This document shows, in pieces, positions 9,127-18,089 of a DNA stretch of 64,000 nt; the stretch's first letter is position 1; every line of letters starts with the position of its first letter. Where the stretch lies: assembly GCF_000720325.1 (NCBI RefSeq), contig NZ_JOJM01000028.1, positions 1-64,000 of the forward strand, in the 5' to 3' direction. Made by a program: the position numbers and the translations under genes. The stretch is from Streptomyces sp. NRRL B-1347. Lineage in GTDB: Bacteria > Actinomycetota > Actinomycetes > Streptomycetales > Streptomycetaceae. The notes beneath the pieces were generated by a model, which worked only from the letters and a program-made list of their open reading frames with translations, did not search any database and was not told the DNA's origin.

Positions 9127-10429
9127 CGGCACCGCCGGTGCCCCTGGTGGGGTCCCCGCCGAGCACCGTCAGGAGCAGCGCGCAGCACGCGGCGGCCACG
9201 GGCACGGCGTAGCCCGTGGTGGCGCCCAGGTGCTCCACGGTCCAGCCGCTCGCCGCCGCGCCGCAGGCGATGCCCCCGAGGAGGCCGGTCACGGCGAGGG
9301 TCATGCCCTCGTTCGTCCGCCCCTCGGGGGTGAGGCGCTGCACCAGCGTCATGCTGGTCACCATCGTCGGCGCGGTGGCCATCCCGGCGCACAGCAGCGC
9401 CCCGGCGAGCACGACGAGGGAGCCGGTGGCGGTGGCCGCGAGCAGCGGCAGGCACATCAGGGCCGCCATCGCCGCCGCGCACAGCAGTCTGCGGCGGTGC
9501 AGCGGGCCGCGCGGCCGTACGGCGCCGAAGACGAGCCCCGCGGCGCACGAACCCGCCGCCTGGAGGGCCAGGACGACGCCCGCGGCCGCCTTGTGGCCCT
9601 GCTCGTCGGCGTAGGCGATGGTGACGACCTCCATGGCGCCGAAGACCGCGCCGGTGGCCAGGAAGACGACGAGCAGCGCGGGCACGCCCCGCGCGCGCAG
9701 CGGCGATCCCGTCTTCGAGGCGGCGTCCGTACGCGCGTGGGGCGGCGGTTCCGTCGCGCCCTGTGCGGCGAAGAGCAGCACGCCGGTCAGCAGCAGCACG
9801 GCGGCCACGAGGGTGCCCGCCTCCGGGAAGAACGCCCCGCACAGGAACGCCGCGAGCACCGGGCCGAGCATGAAGCACAGCTCGTCCGCGGCCTGCTCGA
9901 AGGAGTTGGCGGTGTGCAGGGCGCGCGTGTCGCCCTTCAGGAGGTGGGCCCAGCGGGCGCGGGACATGCCGCCGGTGTTCGGGACCGTGGCCGTGGCGGC
10001 GTAGGAGGCGAACAGGGTCCAGTCGGGGGCCCCGTACCGCACGCACAGCAGCAGCGAGAGCGAGCCGAGCACGGCGAACGCGGTGGCGGGCACGGCCACG
10101 CGCGCCTGTCCGTGGCGGTCGACGAGCCGCGCCGTCCAGGGCGCCACGACGGCGGTCGCCGCGAGCCCGGTGGCGGTGACGGCGCCCGCGAGCGCGTACG
10201 AACCGCGGGATCCGGCGATCATCGTCACCGCGCTCACGCTGAACATGCCCATGGGCAGCCGCGCGATGAGGTTGCCGACGGTGAAGGCGGTGGCTCCGGG
10301 GACGGCGAAGAGACGGGCGTACGGGTTGCGGCGCGGGCCCAGGCCCGGGGCAGCGGCGGGGGACGCCATCGGGTCGGCGGCGGGAGCGGTGGTGGATATG
10401 TCGGGCGAGTCGGAGGGGGCTTGCGGCAT
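9107..10429 (-). CDS. MFS transporter
   Basis: Major facilitator protein of 440 residues with about 12 predicted membrane helices after a Pro/Ala-rich cytoplasmic N-terminus (an alternative Met lies at residue 21). The A-motif-like segment DRHGQARV follows the second helix. The substrate is unknown; the family includes drug and sugar exporters. It is divergent from a LysR regulator with an 83-nt shared intergenic region, the arrangement of a LysR-controlled exporter. The 3' end overlaps the convergent dacB stop by 20 nt. Confidence 0.85.
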   Translation of the reverse strand: MPQAPSDSPDISTTAPAADPMASPAAAPGLGPRRNPYARLFAVPGATAFTVGNLIARLPMGMFSVSAVTMIAGSRGSYALAGAVTATGLAATAVVAPWTARLVDRHGQARVAVPATAFAVLGSLSLLLCVRYGAPDWTLFASYAATATVPNTGGMSRARWAHLLKGDTRALHTANSFEQAADELCFMLGPVLAAFLCGAFFPEAGTLVAAVLLLTGVLLFAAQGATEPPPHARTDAASKTGSPLRARGVPALLVVFLATGAVFGAMEVVTIAYADEQGHKAAAGVVLALQAAGSCAAGLVFGAVRPRGPLHRRRLLCAAAMAALMCLPLLAATATGSLVVLAGALLCAGMATAPTMVTSMTLVQRLTPEGRTNEGMTLAVTGLLGGIACGAAASGWTVEHLGATTGYAVPVAAACCALLLTVLGGDPTRGTGGAVSTGRA

Positions 10430-10512
10430 GGCTCAAGGCTCATCGCTGCCCCTAGGAGTGGTCCAACACCTTCTGGAGGGCGATTAACGCGTCTGCGTTG
10501 TAAGTTTCCCGG
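10430..10512. promoter_or_regulatory. Divergent MFS/LysR control region
   Basis: An 83-nt intergenic region between divergent starts. It contains an AT-richer segment TTAACGCGTCTGCGTTGTAA (about 10483-10502) with imperfect dyad symmetry (TTAACGC / GCGTTGTAA), a plausible LysR-type operator. TAAGTT at 10501-10506 lies 6 nt before the lysR ATG, which suggests leaderless initiation. Confidence 0.5.
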
Positions 10513-11505
10513 ATGGTCACCTCACTGCCCGGGGCGCGCCGTGACGTGGAGCCGCGGCTGCTCCGCGCCTTCGTCGCCGTCTCCGAAGAGCTGCACTTCA
10601 CGCGCGCGGCCGCCCGCCTCTACGTCGCCCAGCAGGCGCTGAGCCGTGATGTGCGGCGCCTGGAGCGGGAGTTGGCGACGGACCTGTTCGTACGGTCCAC
10701 GCGACAGGTCGTGCTGACGGCCGACGGTGAGCGGCTGCTCCCGTACGCCCGGCGGGTCCTGGAGGCGCAGGACGAGCTGACGGCCGCCTTCGCGCGCGGG
10801 GGCGCCACCGCCACCCGCCCCCTGCTGGTCGACCTCAACAGCCCCGGCCTCTTCTCCGCGCGGGTCCTGGAGCGGGCCCGTCAACTGGTCCCGCACTGCG
10901 AGCTGATGGCCCGCTTCGAGAGCGGCCTGACGGGCGCGGCGGCCGAGATCGCGGCGGGCAGGATCGACGCCTCGTTCGGCCGGTACGCAGGGCTTCCCGC
11001 CGCCCTGCGGGCCTCGCTCGCGCAGCAGCCGGTGCGGTACGAGCCGATGGCGGTGCTGCTCCCCACCGGGCATCCGCTGGCGGCCCTCGACGAGGTGCCG
11101 CTGGCCCGGCTCGCGGGCGAGCGCGTGTACGCGGGCGCGGGCAACGACCGCACCCCGGAGTGGACCGACCTGGCCGAACGCCTCTTCGCGGGCCGGGGCA
11201 TCGAGGTCGCGCCGCCCGCCCCGCTGGCCGTCGGGCCCGAGGAGTTCGCGCGGGTCATGGCCAAGCACCGCAACCCCGTCCTCGCGGTGGTCGGCTTCCC
11301 CGAGCTGCCCGGCGCGGTGCTGCGGCCGCTCGTCGACCCGGTGCCGCTGTCACCGGTGTCCCTGGTGTGGCGGCGCGGTCTGGACCATCCCGGTCTCGAC
11401 GCGCTGCGGCGCGCGGCGGCCGAACTCGCCGCGGCGGAAGGATGGCTGGTCAGGCCCATGAATGCATGGATTCCGGACAACGATGCACTCATCATGGTGA
11501 GTTAA
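10513..11505 (+). CDS. LysR-family transcriptional regulator
   Basis: A 330-residue LysR-type regulator. The N-terminal winged helix-turn-helix (about 14-72) is clear: LRAFVAVSEELHFTRAAARL, QQALSRDVRRLE, then the wing LTADGERLLPYA. The effector-binding domain follows (about 100-300). It likely controls the divergent MFS transporter gene and itself; the inducer cannot be read from sequence. The C-terminus runs slightly beyond the usual fold (MNAWIPDNDALIMVS). Confidence 0.92.
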   Translation: MVTSLPGARRDVEPRLLRAFVAVSEELHFTRAAARLYVAQQALSRDVRRLERELATDLFVRSTRQVVLTADGERLLPYARRVLEAQDELTAAFARGGATATRPLLVDLNSPGLFSARVLERARQLVPHCELMARFESGLTGAAAEIAAGRIDASFGRYAGLPAALRASLAQQPVRYEPMAVLLPTGHPLAALDEVPLARLAGERVYAGAGNDRTPEWTDLAERLFAGRGIEVAPPAPLAVGPEEFARVMAKHRNPVLAVVGFPELPGAVLRPLVDPVPLSPVSLVWRRGLDHPGLDALRRAAAELAAAEGWLVRPMNAWIPDNDALIMVS

Positions 11506-11664
11506 GACTGGCGAGAAAACACAGGTGTCCCCGGCGTGCGCTACATTCGTCGCCCGGGTGCGGTGTGATAGTAGGGGCGCTCGGGCCGGGTGGGGGCCCG
11601 GTCCGGACGACGAGGGCCCGGCGAGTCGTACGCGCACCCGCATCGTTCCAGTGGGGGGTGGCCC

Positions 11665-12663
11665 GTGCGCGGCGAGAAGTGGCGGGAGAACACGCTGTCG
11701 GACGACCCGGCGAGCGTGCTGACAGGCGGTCTACCAGGCGATTCCTCGGGTGACCCGCATGGTGGCCCGATGGCGGGTCCGCCGGGTCCGGCGGCGGGCC
11801 CCATGGGTCCCACGAGTGCGTCGGCGGGGTACGTCCACGACCCGCACGAGGTCACGGTCCAGATCGACGGCGTGGGGCGGCACTTGGCGGGCGAGTCCCC
11901 GGCCGGTGTCGACGGCACCCGGATCATGCGAACAGTTTCAGACACCACGGACATGGCCGAAGGTCCGGTGTTCGTCGACGAGACGGGCCGCCGCAGCCGC
12001 AGGTACCGCCGCCTCGGCACCTTCGTCGGCCTCGCCTGCGCGGGGTACGCGGTGGTCGTCGTGGCCACCCTCGCCTCCGGCAACTCCAGCGCGCCCTGGC
12101 TGCCGGTGCCCGACCCCAAGGACGAGCAGCCCGCGAGCAAGGTGGACACGCCGAACGTACCGGCGGATTCGACGGGTTCACCGCCTTCGTCCCCTTCATC
12201 CGATAAGCCTTCCTCCGGTACGACGCCTTCGGCCGGTCCTTCGCGGACGACGAGCGGGACGGCCCCGGACCGGGTCGTCGTGCCCTCGGGCGGTCCGGGC
12301 GCGGACGTGCCCACCGCTGACCGCGACGGCGGCGGGCCCGGCGGCCCCGCGGCCCCCGCCCCGAAGCGCGGCGGCGACCGGCCCGCTCCCCGCCCGACGG
12401 ACGGCGGCGGCGCCCCCGCCCCGGCCCCGACGAACGACCCCGAACCCCCGGCCGCCGAGCCGTCGCAGGACCCCGAGCCCCCTGCCGCCCCGCCCACGCC
12501 CACCCCCTCGCCCGAGGGCGAGAACGACGGCGCGGGCAACGGCGCCGGTGCGGGCGACGGAGCCGAGGCAGGCGACGGAGCCGAGGCGGGCGGCGAGTCC
12601 GGCTCCGGCTCGCAGCCCGCGACCGACGCGGGCGCCGCCCCACCGGAGGAAGCCCAGCCATGA
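11665..12663 (+). CDS. matA: MatA-like membrane protein of the exopolysaccharide cluster
   Basis: A 332-residue protein with a Gly/Pro-rich N-terminal region, a segment HEVTVQIDGVGRHL, one transmembrane helix (about 118-140, GTFVGLACAGYAVVVVATLA) and a long extracytoplasmic Pro/Glu/Asp/Gly-rich low-complexity tail. There is no enzymatic motif. The GTG at 11665 has GGGGGG 7 nt upstream. The stop overlaps the matB start by 4 nt (ATGA), so the two are translationally coupled. The name is given by analogy with the Streptomyces mat locus, where MatA and MatB are needed for poly-beta-1,6-N-acetylglucosamine production and hyphal aggregation (recalled, not aligned). Confidence 0.7.
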   Translation: MRGEKWRENTLSDDPASVLTGGLPGDSSGDPHGGPMAGPPGPAAGPMGPTSASAGYVHDPHEVTVQIDGVGRHLAGESPAGVDGTRIMRTVSDTTDMAEGPVFVDETGRRSRRYRRLGTFVGLACAGYAVVVVATLASGNSSAPWLPVPDPKDEQPASKVDTPNVPADSTGSPPSSPSSDKPSSGTTPSAGPSRTTSGTAPDRVVVPSGGPGADVPTADRDGGGPGGPAAPAPKRGGDRPAPRPTDGGGAPAPAPTNDPEPPAAEPSQDPEPPAAPPTPTPSPEGENDGAGNGAGAGDGAEAGDGAEAGGESGSGSQPATDAGAAPPEEAQP

Positions 12664-14867
12664 ACCCCCGCTCCAGCGGGCGCGGCGCGGCCCGCCGCGC
12701 CGGGCGCCCCGCTGCCCGCGCGCGGACCGCCCGCCGCCTCCCCATGCGCTATCTCCTGCCCAGCCTCCTCCTGGTGGCGCTGCTCGCGATGCTGCTGCTC
12801 CGCGGGTACGTGCACAGCGAGATCCTCGCCGACCACCGCGTGCGCCCGCCCGCGGCCACCGACCGGGTCCCGAAGGAGATCCTGCGCGGCGGCCCGGTCA
12901 TCGACACCCGCGGCGACCGGCAGAAGACCCTGCGCGTGCCCGACCGCCACATCGTGCTGACCTTCGACGACGGCCCCGACCCGAAGTGGACCCCGAAGGT
13001 CCTCGACGTCCTGGCCGAACACGACGCGCACGGCGTCTTCTTCGTCACCGGCACGATGGCCTCGCGCCACCCCGGCCTGGTCGCGCGGATGGTCCGCGAG
13101 GGCCACGAGGTCGGCCTGCACACCTTCAACCACCCCGACCTGTCGTTCCAGTCGAAGAGCCGCGTCGACCGGGAGCTGTCCCAGAACCAGCTGGCGCTCG
13201 CGGGCGCCGCGGGCATCCGCACCTCGCTCTTCCGCCCGCCGTACTCGTCCTTCGCCGACGCCATGGACAACACCTCGTGGCCGGTCGCCCGGCACATCGG
13301 CAGCCGCGGCTATCTGACCGTCGTGAACGACACCGACAGCGAGGACTGGAAGCGCCCCGGCGTCGCCGAGATCATCCGCCGTGCCACGCCCGCGGACGGC
13401 AGGGGCGCCATCGTCCTCATGCACGACTCGGGCGGCGACCGCTCCCAGACGGTGGCGGCCCTCGACCGCTTCCTGCCGACGCTGAAGCAGCAGGGCTACC
13501 GCTTCACCCACCTCACCGATGCCCTGGACGCCCCCAGCGCCCACGCGCGCGTGACCGGCGTCGCGCTGTGGCAGGGCAGGATCTGGATCGCCCTGGTCAC
13601 CGCGGCCGAGCACATCACGGACATCCTGGTCGTGGGCCTCGCGGTGATCGGCTTCCTGGTCCTCGGCCGGTTCGCCCTGATGCTGGTGCTCTCCGGGATC
13701 CACACCCGTCGCGTCCGCAAACGCGACTTCCGGTGGGGCGCGCCGGTGACGGAGCCGGTCTCGGTCCTCGTGCCCGCGTACAACGAGGCCAAGTGCATCG
13801 AGAACACCGTCCGTTCCCTGATGGCGAGCGATCACCCGATCGAGGTCCTCGTCATCGACGACGGCTCGACGGACGGCACCGCCCGCATCGTCGAGGGCCT
13901 CGGCCTGCCGAACGTACGCGTCGTCCGCCAGCACAACGCGGGCAAGCCCGCGGCGCTCAACAGGGGCCTGGCCAACGCGCGCCACGACCTCGTCGTGATG
14001 ATGGACGGCGACACCGTCTTCGAGGCGTCGACGGTCCGGGAGCTGGTGCAGCCCTTCGGTGACCCGCGCGTGGGCGCCGTGGCGGGCAACGCGAAGGTCG
14101 GCAACCGGGACTCGCTCATCGGCGCCTGGCAGCACATCGAGTACGTGATGGGCTTCAACCTCGACCGCCGCATGTACGACGTGCTGCGCTGCATGCCGAC
14201 CATCCCCGGCGCCGTCGGCGCCTTCCGCCGCTCCGCCCTGGAGCGGGTCGGCGGCATGAGCGACGACACGCTCGCCGAGGACACCGACATCACGATGGCC
14301 CTGCACCGCGACGGCTGGCGCGTCGTGTACGCCGAGAAGGCGCGCGCGTGGACCGAGGCCCCCGAGACCGTGCGCCAGCTGTGGTCCCAGCGCTACCGCT
14401 GGTCGTACGGCACGATGCAGGCGATCTGGAAGCACCGGCGCGCGCTCATCGACTCCGGCCCCTCGGGGCGCTTCGGCCGCGTCGGCCTGCCCCTGGTCTC
14501 CCTGTTCATGGTCCTGGCCCCGCTCCTCGCGCCCCTCATCGACGTCTTCCTCCTCTACGGCCTGGTCTTCGGCCCCACCCAGAAGACGGTCGCGGCCTGG
14601 CTCGGCGTCCTCGCCGTCCAGGCGGTGTGCGCGGCGTACGCCTTCCGCCTCGACCGCGAACCCATGACCCACCTGATCTCGCTCCCGCTCCAGCAGATCC
14701 TCTACCGGCAGCTGATGTACGTGGTCCTCCTCCAGTCCTGGATCACCGCCCTCACCGGCGGGCGGCTGCGCTGGCAGAAGCTGCGGCGCACGGGCGTGGT
14801 GGAGGCACCGGGCGCGGCGGCGCGGCGGTGGCAGGCGGGCGGCGCGGAAGGGGGGACGGCGGCATGA
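12660..14867 (+). CDS. matB: MatB-like bifunctional polysaccharide deacetylase / GT2 synthase
   Basis: A 735-residue membrane enzyme with two catalytic halves. After an N-terminal helix (about 28-45), a NodB-type deacetylase domain (about 95-290) has TFDDGPD (Asp103/Asp104) and HTFNH (His154, His158) as metal ligands, plus RPPYS. After a membrane segment, a family 2 glycosyltransferase begins at about residue 365 (VPAYNE at 371, VIDDGSTDGT), with DGD at 449-451, the ED base pair at 540-541 and QRYRW at 577-581, the hallmarks of processive hexosamine synthases. C-terminal helices follow. It is inferred to polymerise N-acetylglucosamine and partly deacetylate the product at the surface. It overlaps both neighbours by 4 nt. 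Confidence 0.88.
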   Translation: MNPRSSGRGAARRAGRPAARARTARRLPMRYLLPSLLLVALLAMLLLRGYVHSEILADHRVRPPAATDRVPKEILRGGPVIDTRGDRQKTLRVPDRHIVLTFDDGPDPKWTPKVLDVLAEHDAHGVFFVTGTMASRHPGLVARMVREGHEVGLHTFNHPDLSFQSKSRVDRELSQNQLALAGAAGIRTSLFRPPYSSFADAMDNTSWPVARHIGSRGYLTVVNDTDSEDWKRPGVAEIIRRATPADGRGAIVLMHDSGGDRSQTVAALDRFLPTLKQQGYRFTHLTDALDAPSAHARVTGVALWQGRIWIALVTAAEHITDILVVGLAVIGFLVLGRFALMLVLSGIHTRRVRKRDFRWGAPVTEPVSVLVPAYNEAKCIENTVRSLMASDHPIEVLVIDDGSTDGTARIVEGLGLPNVRVVRQHNAGKPAALNRGLANARHDLVVMMDGDTVFEASTVRELVQPFGDPRVGAVAGNAKVGNRDSLIGAWQHIEYVMGFNLDRRMYDVLRCMPTIPGAVGAFRRSALERVGGMSDDTLAEDTDITMALHRDGWRVVYAEKARAWTEAPETVRQLWSQRYRWSYGTMQAIWKHRRALIDSGPSGRFGRVGLPLVSLFMVLAPLLAPLIDVFLLYGLVFGPTQKTVAAWLGVLAVQAVCAAYAFRLDREPMTHLISLPLQQILYRQLMYVVLLQSWITALTGGRLRWQKLRRTGVVEAPGAAARRWQAGGAEGGTAA

Positions 14868-16081
14868 CGCACCACCCCGCGCGCGTGGACGCGGCCGCGG
14901 GGGAGGCGGCGCCCGCGGGCGGCACGGAGGCGCCCCCGGCCCCGGCCCCTCCCCGTGACCGCTACCTCGACCTCCTGCGCTCCCTCGCCCTGGTCCGCGT
15001 CGTCGTCTACCACCTCTTCGGCTGGGCCTGGCTGACGGTCCTGTTCCCGTCGATGGGCGTGATGTTCGCCCTCGCGGGCTCCTTGACCGCGCGCTCCCTG
15101 AAGCGCCCGGCGTGGCAGGTCATCAAGTCCCGCGTACGCCGCCTCCTGCCGCCCCTGTGGGTGTTCAGCGCGGCCGCCCTGTTCCTGCTCCTCGCGGCGG
15201 GCTGGAAGCCGGCCGACGACCCGGACCTCGACGGCACCCGGGGCCTGCTGAGCCTCGCGAACTACGTCCTGCCGGTCGGCGCGCCGCCCTTCCCCTGGTA
15301 CCTCGGCGACAAGGCGGGCCTCCTGGAGGACACCTGGGCCGTGCAGGCGGTCGGCCCGCTCTGGTACCTCCGCGCCTACCTGTGGTTCGTGGTCGCCTCG
15401 CCCCTGCTCCTGTGGGCCTTCCGCCGCGCGCCCTGGCCGACGCTCCTCGCGCCCCTGGCCCTGACGGCCCTGCTCACCACGGAGTTCGTCCGCATCCCCG
15501 GCGAAACCGGCAACGCCGTCTCCGACTTCGCGGTCTACGGAGGCTGCTGGATCCTCGGCTTCGCCCACCAGGACGGCGTCCTCGCGCGGGTCCCGCGCTA
15601 CCTCGCCGTCTCCCTCGCCACCCTCACCATGGCCTTCGGCCTGTGGTGGGCCTCCGGCCACCTCGGCCCCGACGGCTGGGACCTGAACGACATCCCCCTC
15701 GCCCAGGCCACGTGGTCCCTCGGCTTCGTCGTCGTCCTGCTCGTCTACTCCCCGACCTGGCACCGCCTCCCCGGCCGCCTCGCCGCCTGGGACAGACTGA
15801 TCACCCTCACCAACAACCGTGCCGTCACGATCTATCTCTGGCACAACCTCTTGATCATGGCGACGGTCCCACTGATCGACATGGCGTACGACATCCCGTT
15901 CATGACCGAGCGGACGATGGCGGCGCTCGACTCGACGTACACGATGTGGATGTTCATGCTGGTGTGGCCGCTGATCGGATTGATGGTGCTGGCCGTGGGG
16001 TGGGTGGAGGACCTGGCCGCGCGGCGGAGACCGCGGGCGTGGCCCGACGGCACCGCGGAGCGGGGCCGCCCGGGGGCGTAA
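14864..16081 (+). CDS. Acyltransferase family 3 membrane protein
   Basis: A 405-residue integral membrane O-acyltransferase (OafA/YrhL-like) with about ten helices. The family's conserved early motif is present: DLLRSLALVRVVVYHLFGW, with His50 as the probable catalytic residue. The ATG overlaps the matB stop by 4 nt (ATGA), so it is the third coupled gene of the mat operon. The inferred role is O-acetylation or O-succinylation of the polymer made by MatB or of a linked surface glycan; the acyl donor and acceptor are unknown. Confidence 0.85.
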   Translation: MTHHPARVDAAAGEAAPAGGTEAPPAPAPPRDRYLDLLRSLALVRVVVYHLFGWAWLTVLFPSMGVMFALAGSLTARSLKRPAWQVIKSRVRRLLPPLWVFSAAALFLLLAAGWKPADDPDLDGTRGLLSLANYVLPVGAPPFPWYLGDKAGLLEDTWAVQAVGPLWYLRAYLWFVVASPLLLWAFRRAPWPTLLAPLALTALLTTEFVRIPGETGNAVSDFAVYGGCWILGFAHQDGVLARVPRYLAVSLATLTMAFGLWWASGHLGPDGWDLNDIPLAQATWSLGFVVVLLVYSPTWHRLPGRLAAWDRLITLTNNRAVTIYLWHNLLIMATVPLIDMAYDIPFMTERTMAALDSTYTMWMFMLVWPLIGLMVLAVGWVEDLAARRRPRAWPDGTAERGRPGA

Positions 16082-16117
16082 CCGCCCTTCCCGGGTTCTG
16101 CGACCGTTGCGCAACAA

Positions 16118-16137
16118 CCCCCGCCGCGCGGCGGGGG
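16118..16137 (+). terminator. GC hairpin after mat operon
   Basis: The palindrome CCCCCGCCGC/GCGGCGGGGG lies 37 nt after the acyltransferase stop. A smaller palindrome GTTGCGCAAC precedes it at 16106-16115. Confidence 0.5.
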
Positions 16138-16202
16138 TATGCCCCCTTCTGCCCCCGTCCTCGGCAAACCTCACTGTCGCGTGGCGCTTTGCCCGTGGAT
16201 AG

Positions 16203-16228
16203 CGTGGGTTCACTCAAGTGAACCCACG
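16203..16228. promoter_or_regulatory. Perfect 12-bp-arm palindrome upstream of lipoprotein gene
   Basis: CGTGGGTTCACT-CA-AGTGAACCCACG: perfect 12-nt arms with a 2-nt centre, ending 17 nt before the GTG of the lipoprotein gene. The short centre argues for a protein operator (TetR/GntR style) rather than a terminator. The binding protein is not identifiable here. Confidence 0.6.
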
Positions 16229-16245
16229 TCCCATGGGAGCTGACT

Positions 16246-16905
16246 GTGACCCGCCGACCCACACTGCTCGCTGCCGCGTCTCTGACCGCTGCCGCAGTCC
16301 TGTCACTCTCCGCCTGCGGCGGCGGAGACGGCGGGTCCGGGAACGACGACAAGATCGAGGGCGCCGGAAGCGGCAGCAGCGAGAGTGCGACGCCGTCGCC
16401 GAAGGCTTCGGCCGACGCGATAGAACGGCCGCGGATCAAGTTGCCCAAGGGGGACACACTCGTCTTCACCCCTGACACGGTGGGCGACTCCAAGAAGGAC
16501 GCCGTCCTGAGAGACAACGCGAACTACCTGCGTGCCATCGATGAGGCGATCGGTGCGCGCGACCCCAAGTCCAAGACGGTCGCCTTCTACAGCAAGGACT
16601 CCGCCTACCTGGGGTCGGTCGACTGGATCAGCGGATTCATCAAGGACGGGACCACCGTGACGGGCACCGTTCGCTACTTCGACCGCAAAGTCACTCTCAG
16701 CAAAGACGGTTCGGCCGGTCTGACGTACTGCGCGGACGAATCGAAGGGTTACACAAAGGACGTCAAGACGGACAAGACCAACGTCACCGAGGTGTCCAAG
16801 GATTCGTACGTCTTCTACAACGACCGCCTGCGGAAGAACGACAAGGGCGTCTGGCAGACGACGAGGAGCATCTCGAAGCGGGGAAGTGAGGTGTGCCAAC
16901 CGTGA
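16246..16905 (+). CDS. Putative lipoprotein of unknown function
   Basis: A 219-residue predicted lipoprotein. The signal peptide VTRRPTLLAAASLTAAAVLS is followed by the lipobox LSAC with Cys24, then a Gly/Ser/Asp linker and a compact domain of about 170 residues rich in Lys and Asp. The fold resembles generic actinobacterial envelope lipoproteins, with no catalytic signature recognised. The GTG start at 16246 is 17 nt after a strong palindrome. Its stop overlaps the next gene's likely GTG start (GTGA at 16902-16905), so the pair is co-translated. Confidence 0.78.
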   Translation: MTRRPTLLAAASLTAAAVLSLSACGGGDGGSGNDDKIEGAGSGSSESATPSPKASADAIERPRIKLPKGDTLVFTPDTVGDSKKDAVLRDNANYLRAIDEAIGARDPKSKTVAFYSKDSAYLGSVDWISGFIKDGTTVTGTVRYFDRKVTLSKDGSAGLTYCADESKGYTKDVKTDKTNVTEVSKDSYVFYNDRLRKNDKGVWQTTRSISKRGSEVCQP

Positions 16906-17927
16906 AGCACGCAGCCAGGCCTGCGGCGTTGGCCCTTGTCGCCGCGCTCTTGATCACGGCTCAAGCGGCCCCCGCGGCCTGGGCCGACCGCAAGAACACC
17001 GGCGGCACGAGCAAGGACGCCGAAGGTGGTGCCAACGGTCGCACCATCAACGTCAAGACCAGGGTCCAGACGACGGTGAACGGCAATGCCGCCACCGGCA
17101 AGTCCGGTGTTTCCTCATCCGTGGACGGGGACTGGACGCCCCCTGCTTGCTGGTACGAACCCGCCTTCTCGCCCAAGGAGATCGAGGCCACCGTCAAGAA
17201 GTGGCGCAAGGTGAAGATCCTGGGACTAGGCGACCTGGTTGGGGACTTGTTCGACGCGTACTACAAGGACGGAAAGCCGTACAAGGACTACAACCTGGAC
17301 GAGCAGGGCAAGGGCATGTTCTGGGCGGCTGCCATCAACCCCAACAGAAAGGACGAGCCGGAGGCGAGCGCCTGCGACAAATTGCCCTTCTGGGTGCCCG
17401 ACAACGCCACGCCGAAGGAACCGCTGGCCATCACACCCAAGGTTCTCGCGGAGTACGCCTATGACGAACTCCCACTGCCGGACACGGAAGTGGAGATGGC
17501 ACCCAACGCCGAGACCAAAGTGAATCTGCCGACCTGGGTGTGGTTGGACGAGGCGAAGTTCAAGGAGGTCTCGGTCACGGCGAGTCTGCCGGGGACGGGG
17601 CTTTCGGCCACGACGACGGCCAAGCCCGTTTCGCTGCGGATCGACCCCGGGACGAAGGACGCCGAGACCTATCCCGCCGCGGGGGAGTGCCCCGTGGTGA
17701 AGGGGCGGATCGGTGCGCCCTGGGCGAAGGGCAGGAGCGAGGAGACGCCGCCGTGCGGGGTGAAGTACCTGCGCTCGTCGGGCGACGGATCGTACGGTCT
17801 GCGGGCCACCGTCACCTGGAAGATCAGCTGGACGAGCACCACGGAGAAGGGCGACGACCTCCCGGACGGCGAGTTCGGCGCGGACCAGGACGTCGTGGTC
17901 AAGGAGATCCAGTCCGTGAACCGGTGA
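16902..17927 (+). CDS. Secreted protein of unknown function
   Basis: A 341-residue exported protein. It has a signal peptide (VKHAARPAALALVAALLITA, cleavage after AWA near residue 28), then Gly/Asn/Thr-rich sequence and a mature domain with four or more cysteines (PPACWYEP, ASACDKLP, AGECPVV, PPCGVKYL) that could form disulfides. No family recognised. The start is ambiguous: GTG at 16902 gives a 4-nt overlap with the lipoprotein gene; GTG at 16893 would add three residues. The overlap suggests that the lipoprotein and this protein act together at the cell surface. Confidence 0.75.
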   Translation: MKHAARPAALALVAALLITAQAAPAAWADRKNTGGTSKDAEGGANGRTINVKTRVQTTVNGNAATGKSGVSSSVDGDWTPPACWYEPAFSPKEIEATVKKWRKVKILGLGDLVGDLFDAYYKDGKPYKDYNLDEQGKGMFWAAAINPNRKDEPEASACDKLPFWVPDNATPKEPLAITPKVLAEYAYDELPLPDTEVEMAPNAETKVNLPTWVWLDEAKFKEVSVTASLPGTGLSATTTAKPVSLRIDPGTKDAETYPAAGECPVVKGRIGAPWAKGRSEETPPCGVKYLRSSGDGSYGLRATVTWKISWTSTTEKGDDLPDGEFGADQDVVVKEIQSVNR

Positions 17928-18089
17928 GGGGGCTCCGCACGGGCGGCCGCCCCGGCCCGCCACGCTCCCTCACCACCGCCCGCCCGCCGCCGTGAGAGCA
18001 ACGTTCCCCCGCGGTCATCCGTCGCCACGGGACGGAAACGCGCCGTCCCTACCTTCGGGATCACCAGTCGTTGGCCGGGGAGGCTTGAC

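Noticed and set aside
11541..14672. A 1043-codon open frame antisense to the mat genes
   Set aside because: High GC and strong third-position bias create long open frames opposite real genes; its translation is Arg/Gly/Val-rich with no domain, and the + strand has clear catalytic motifs.
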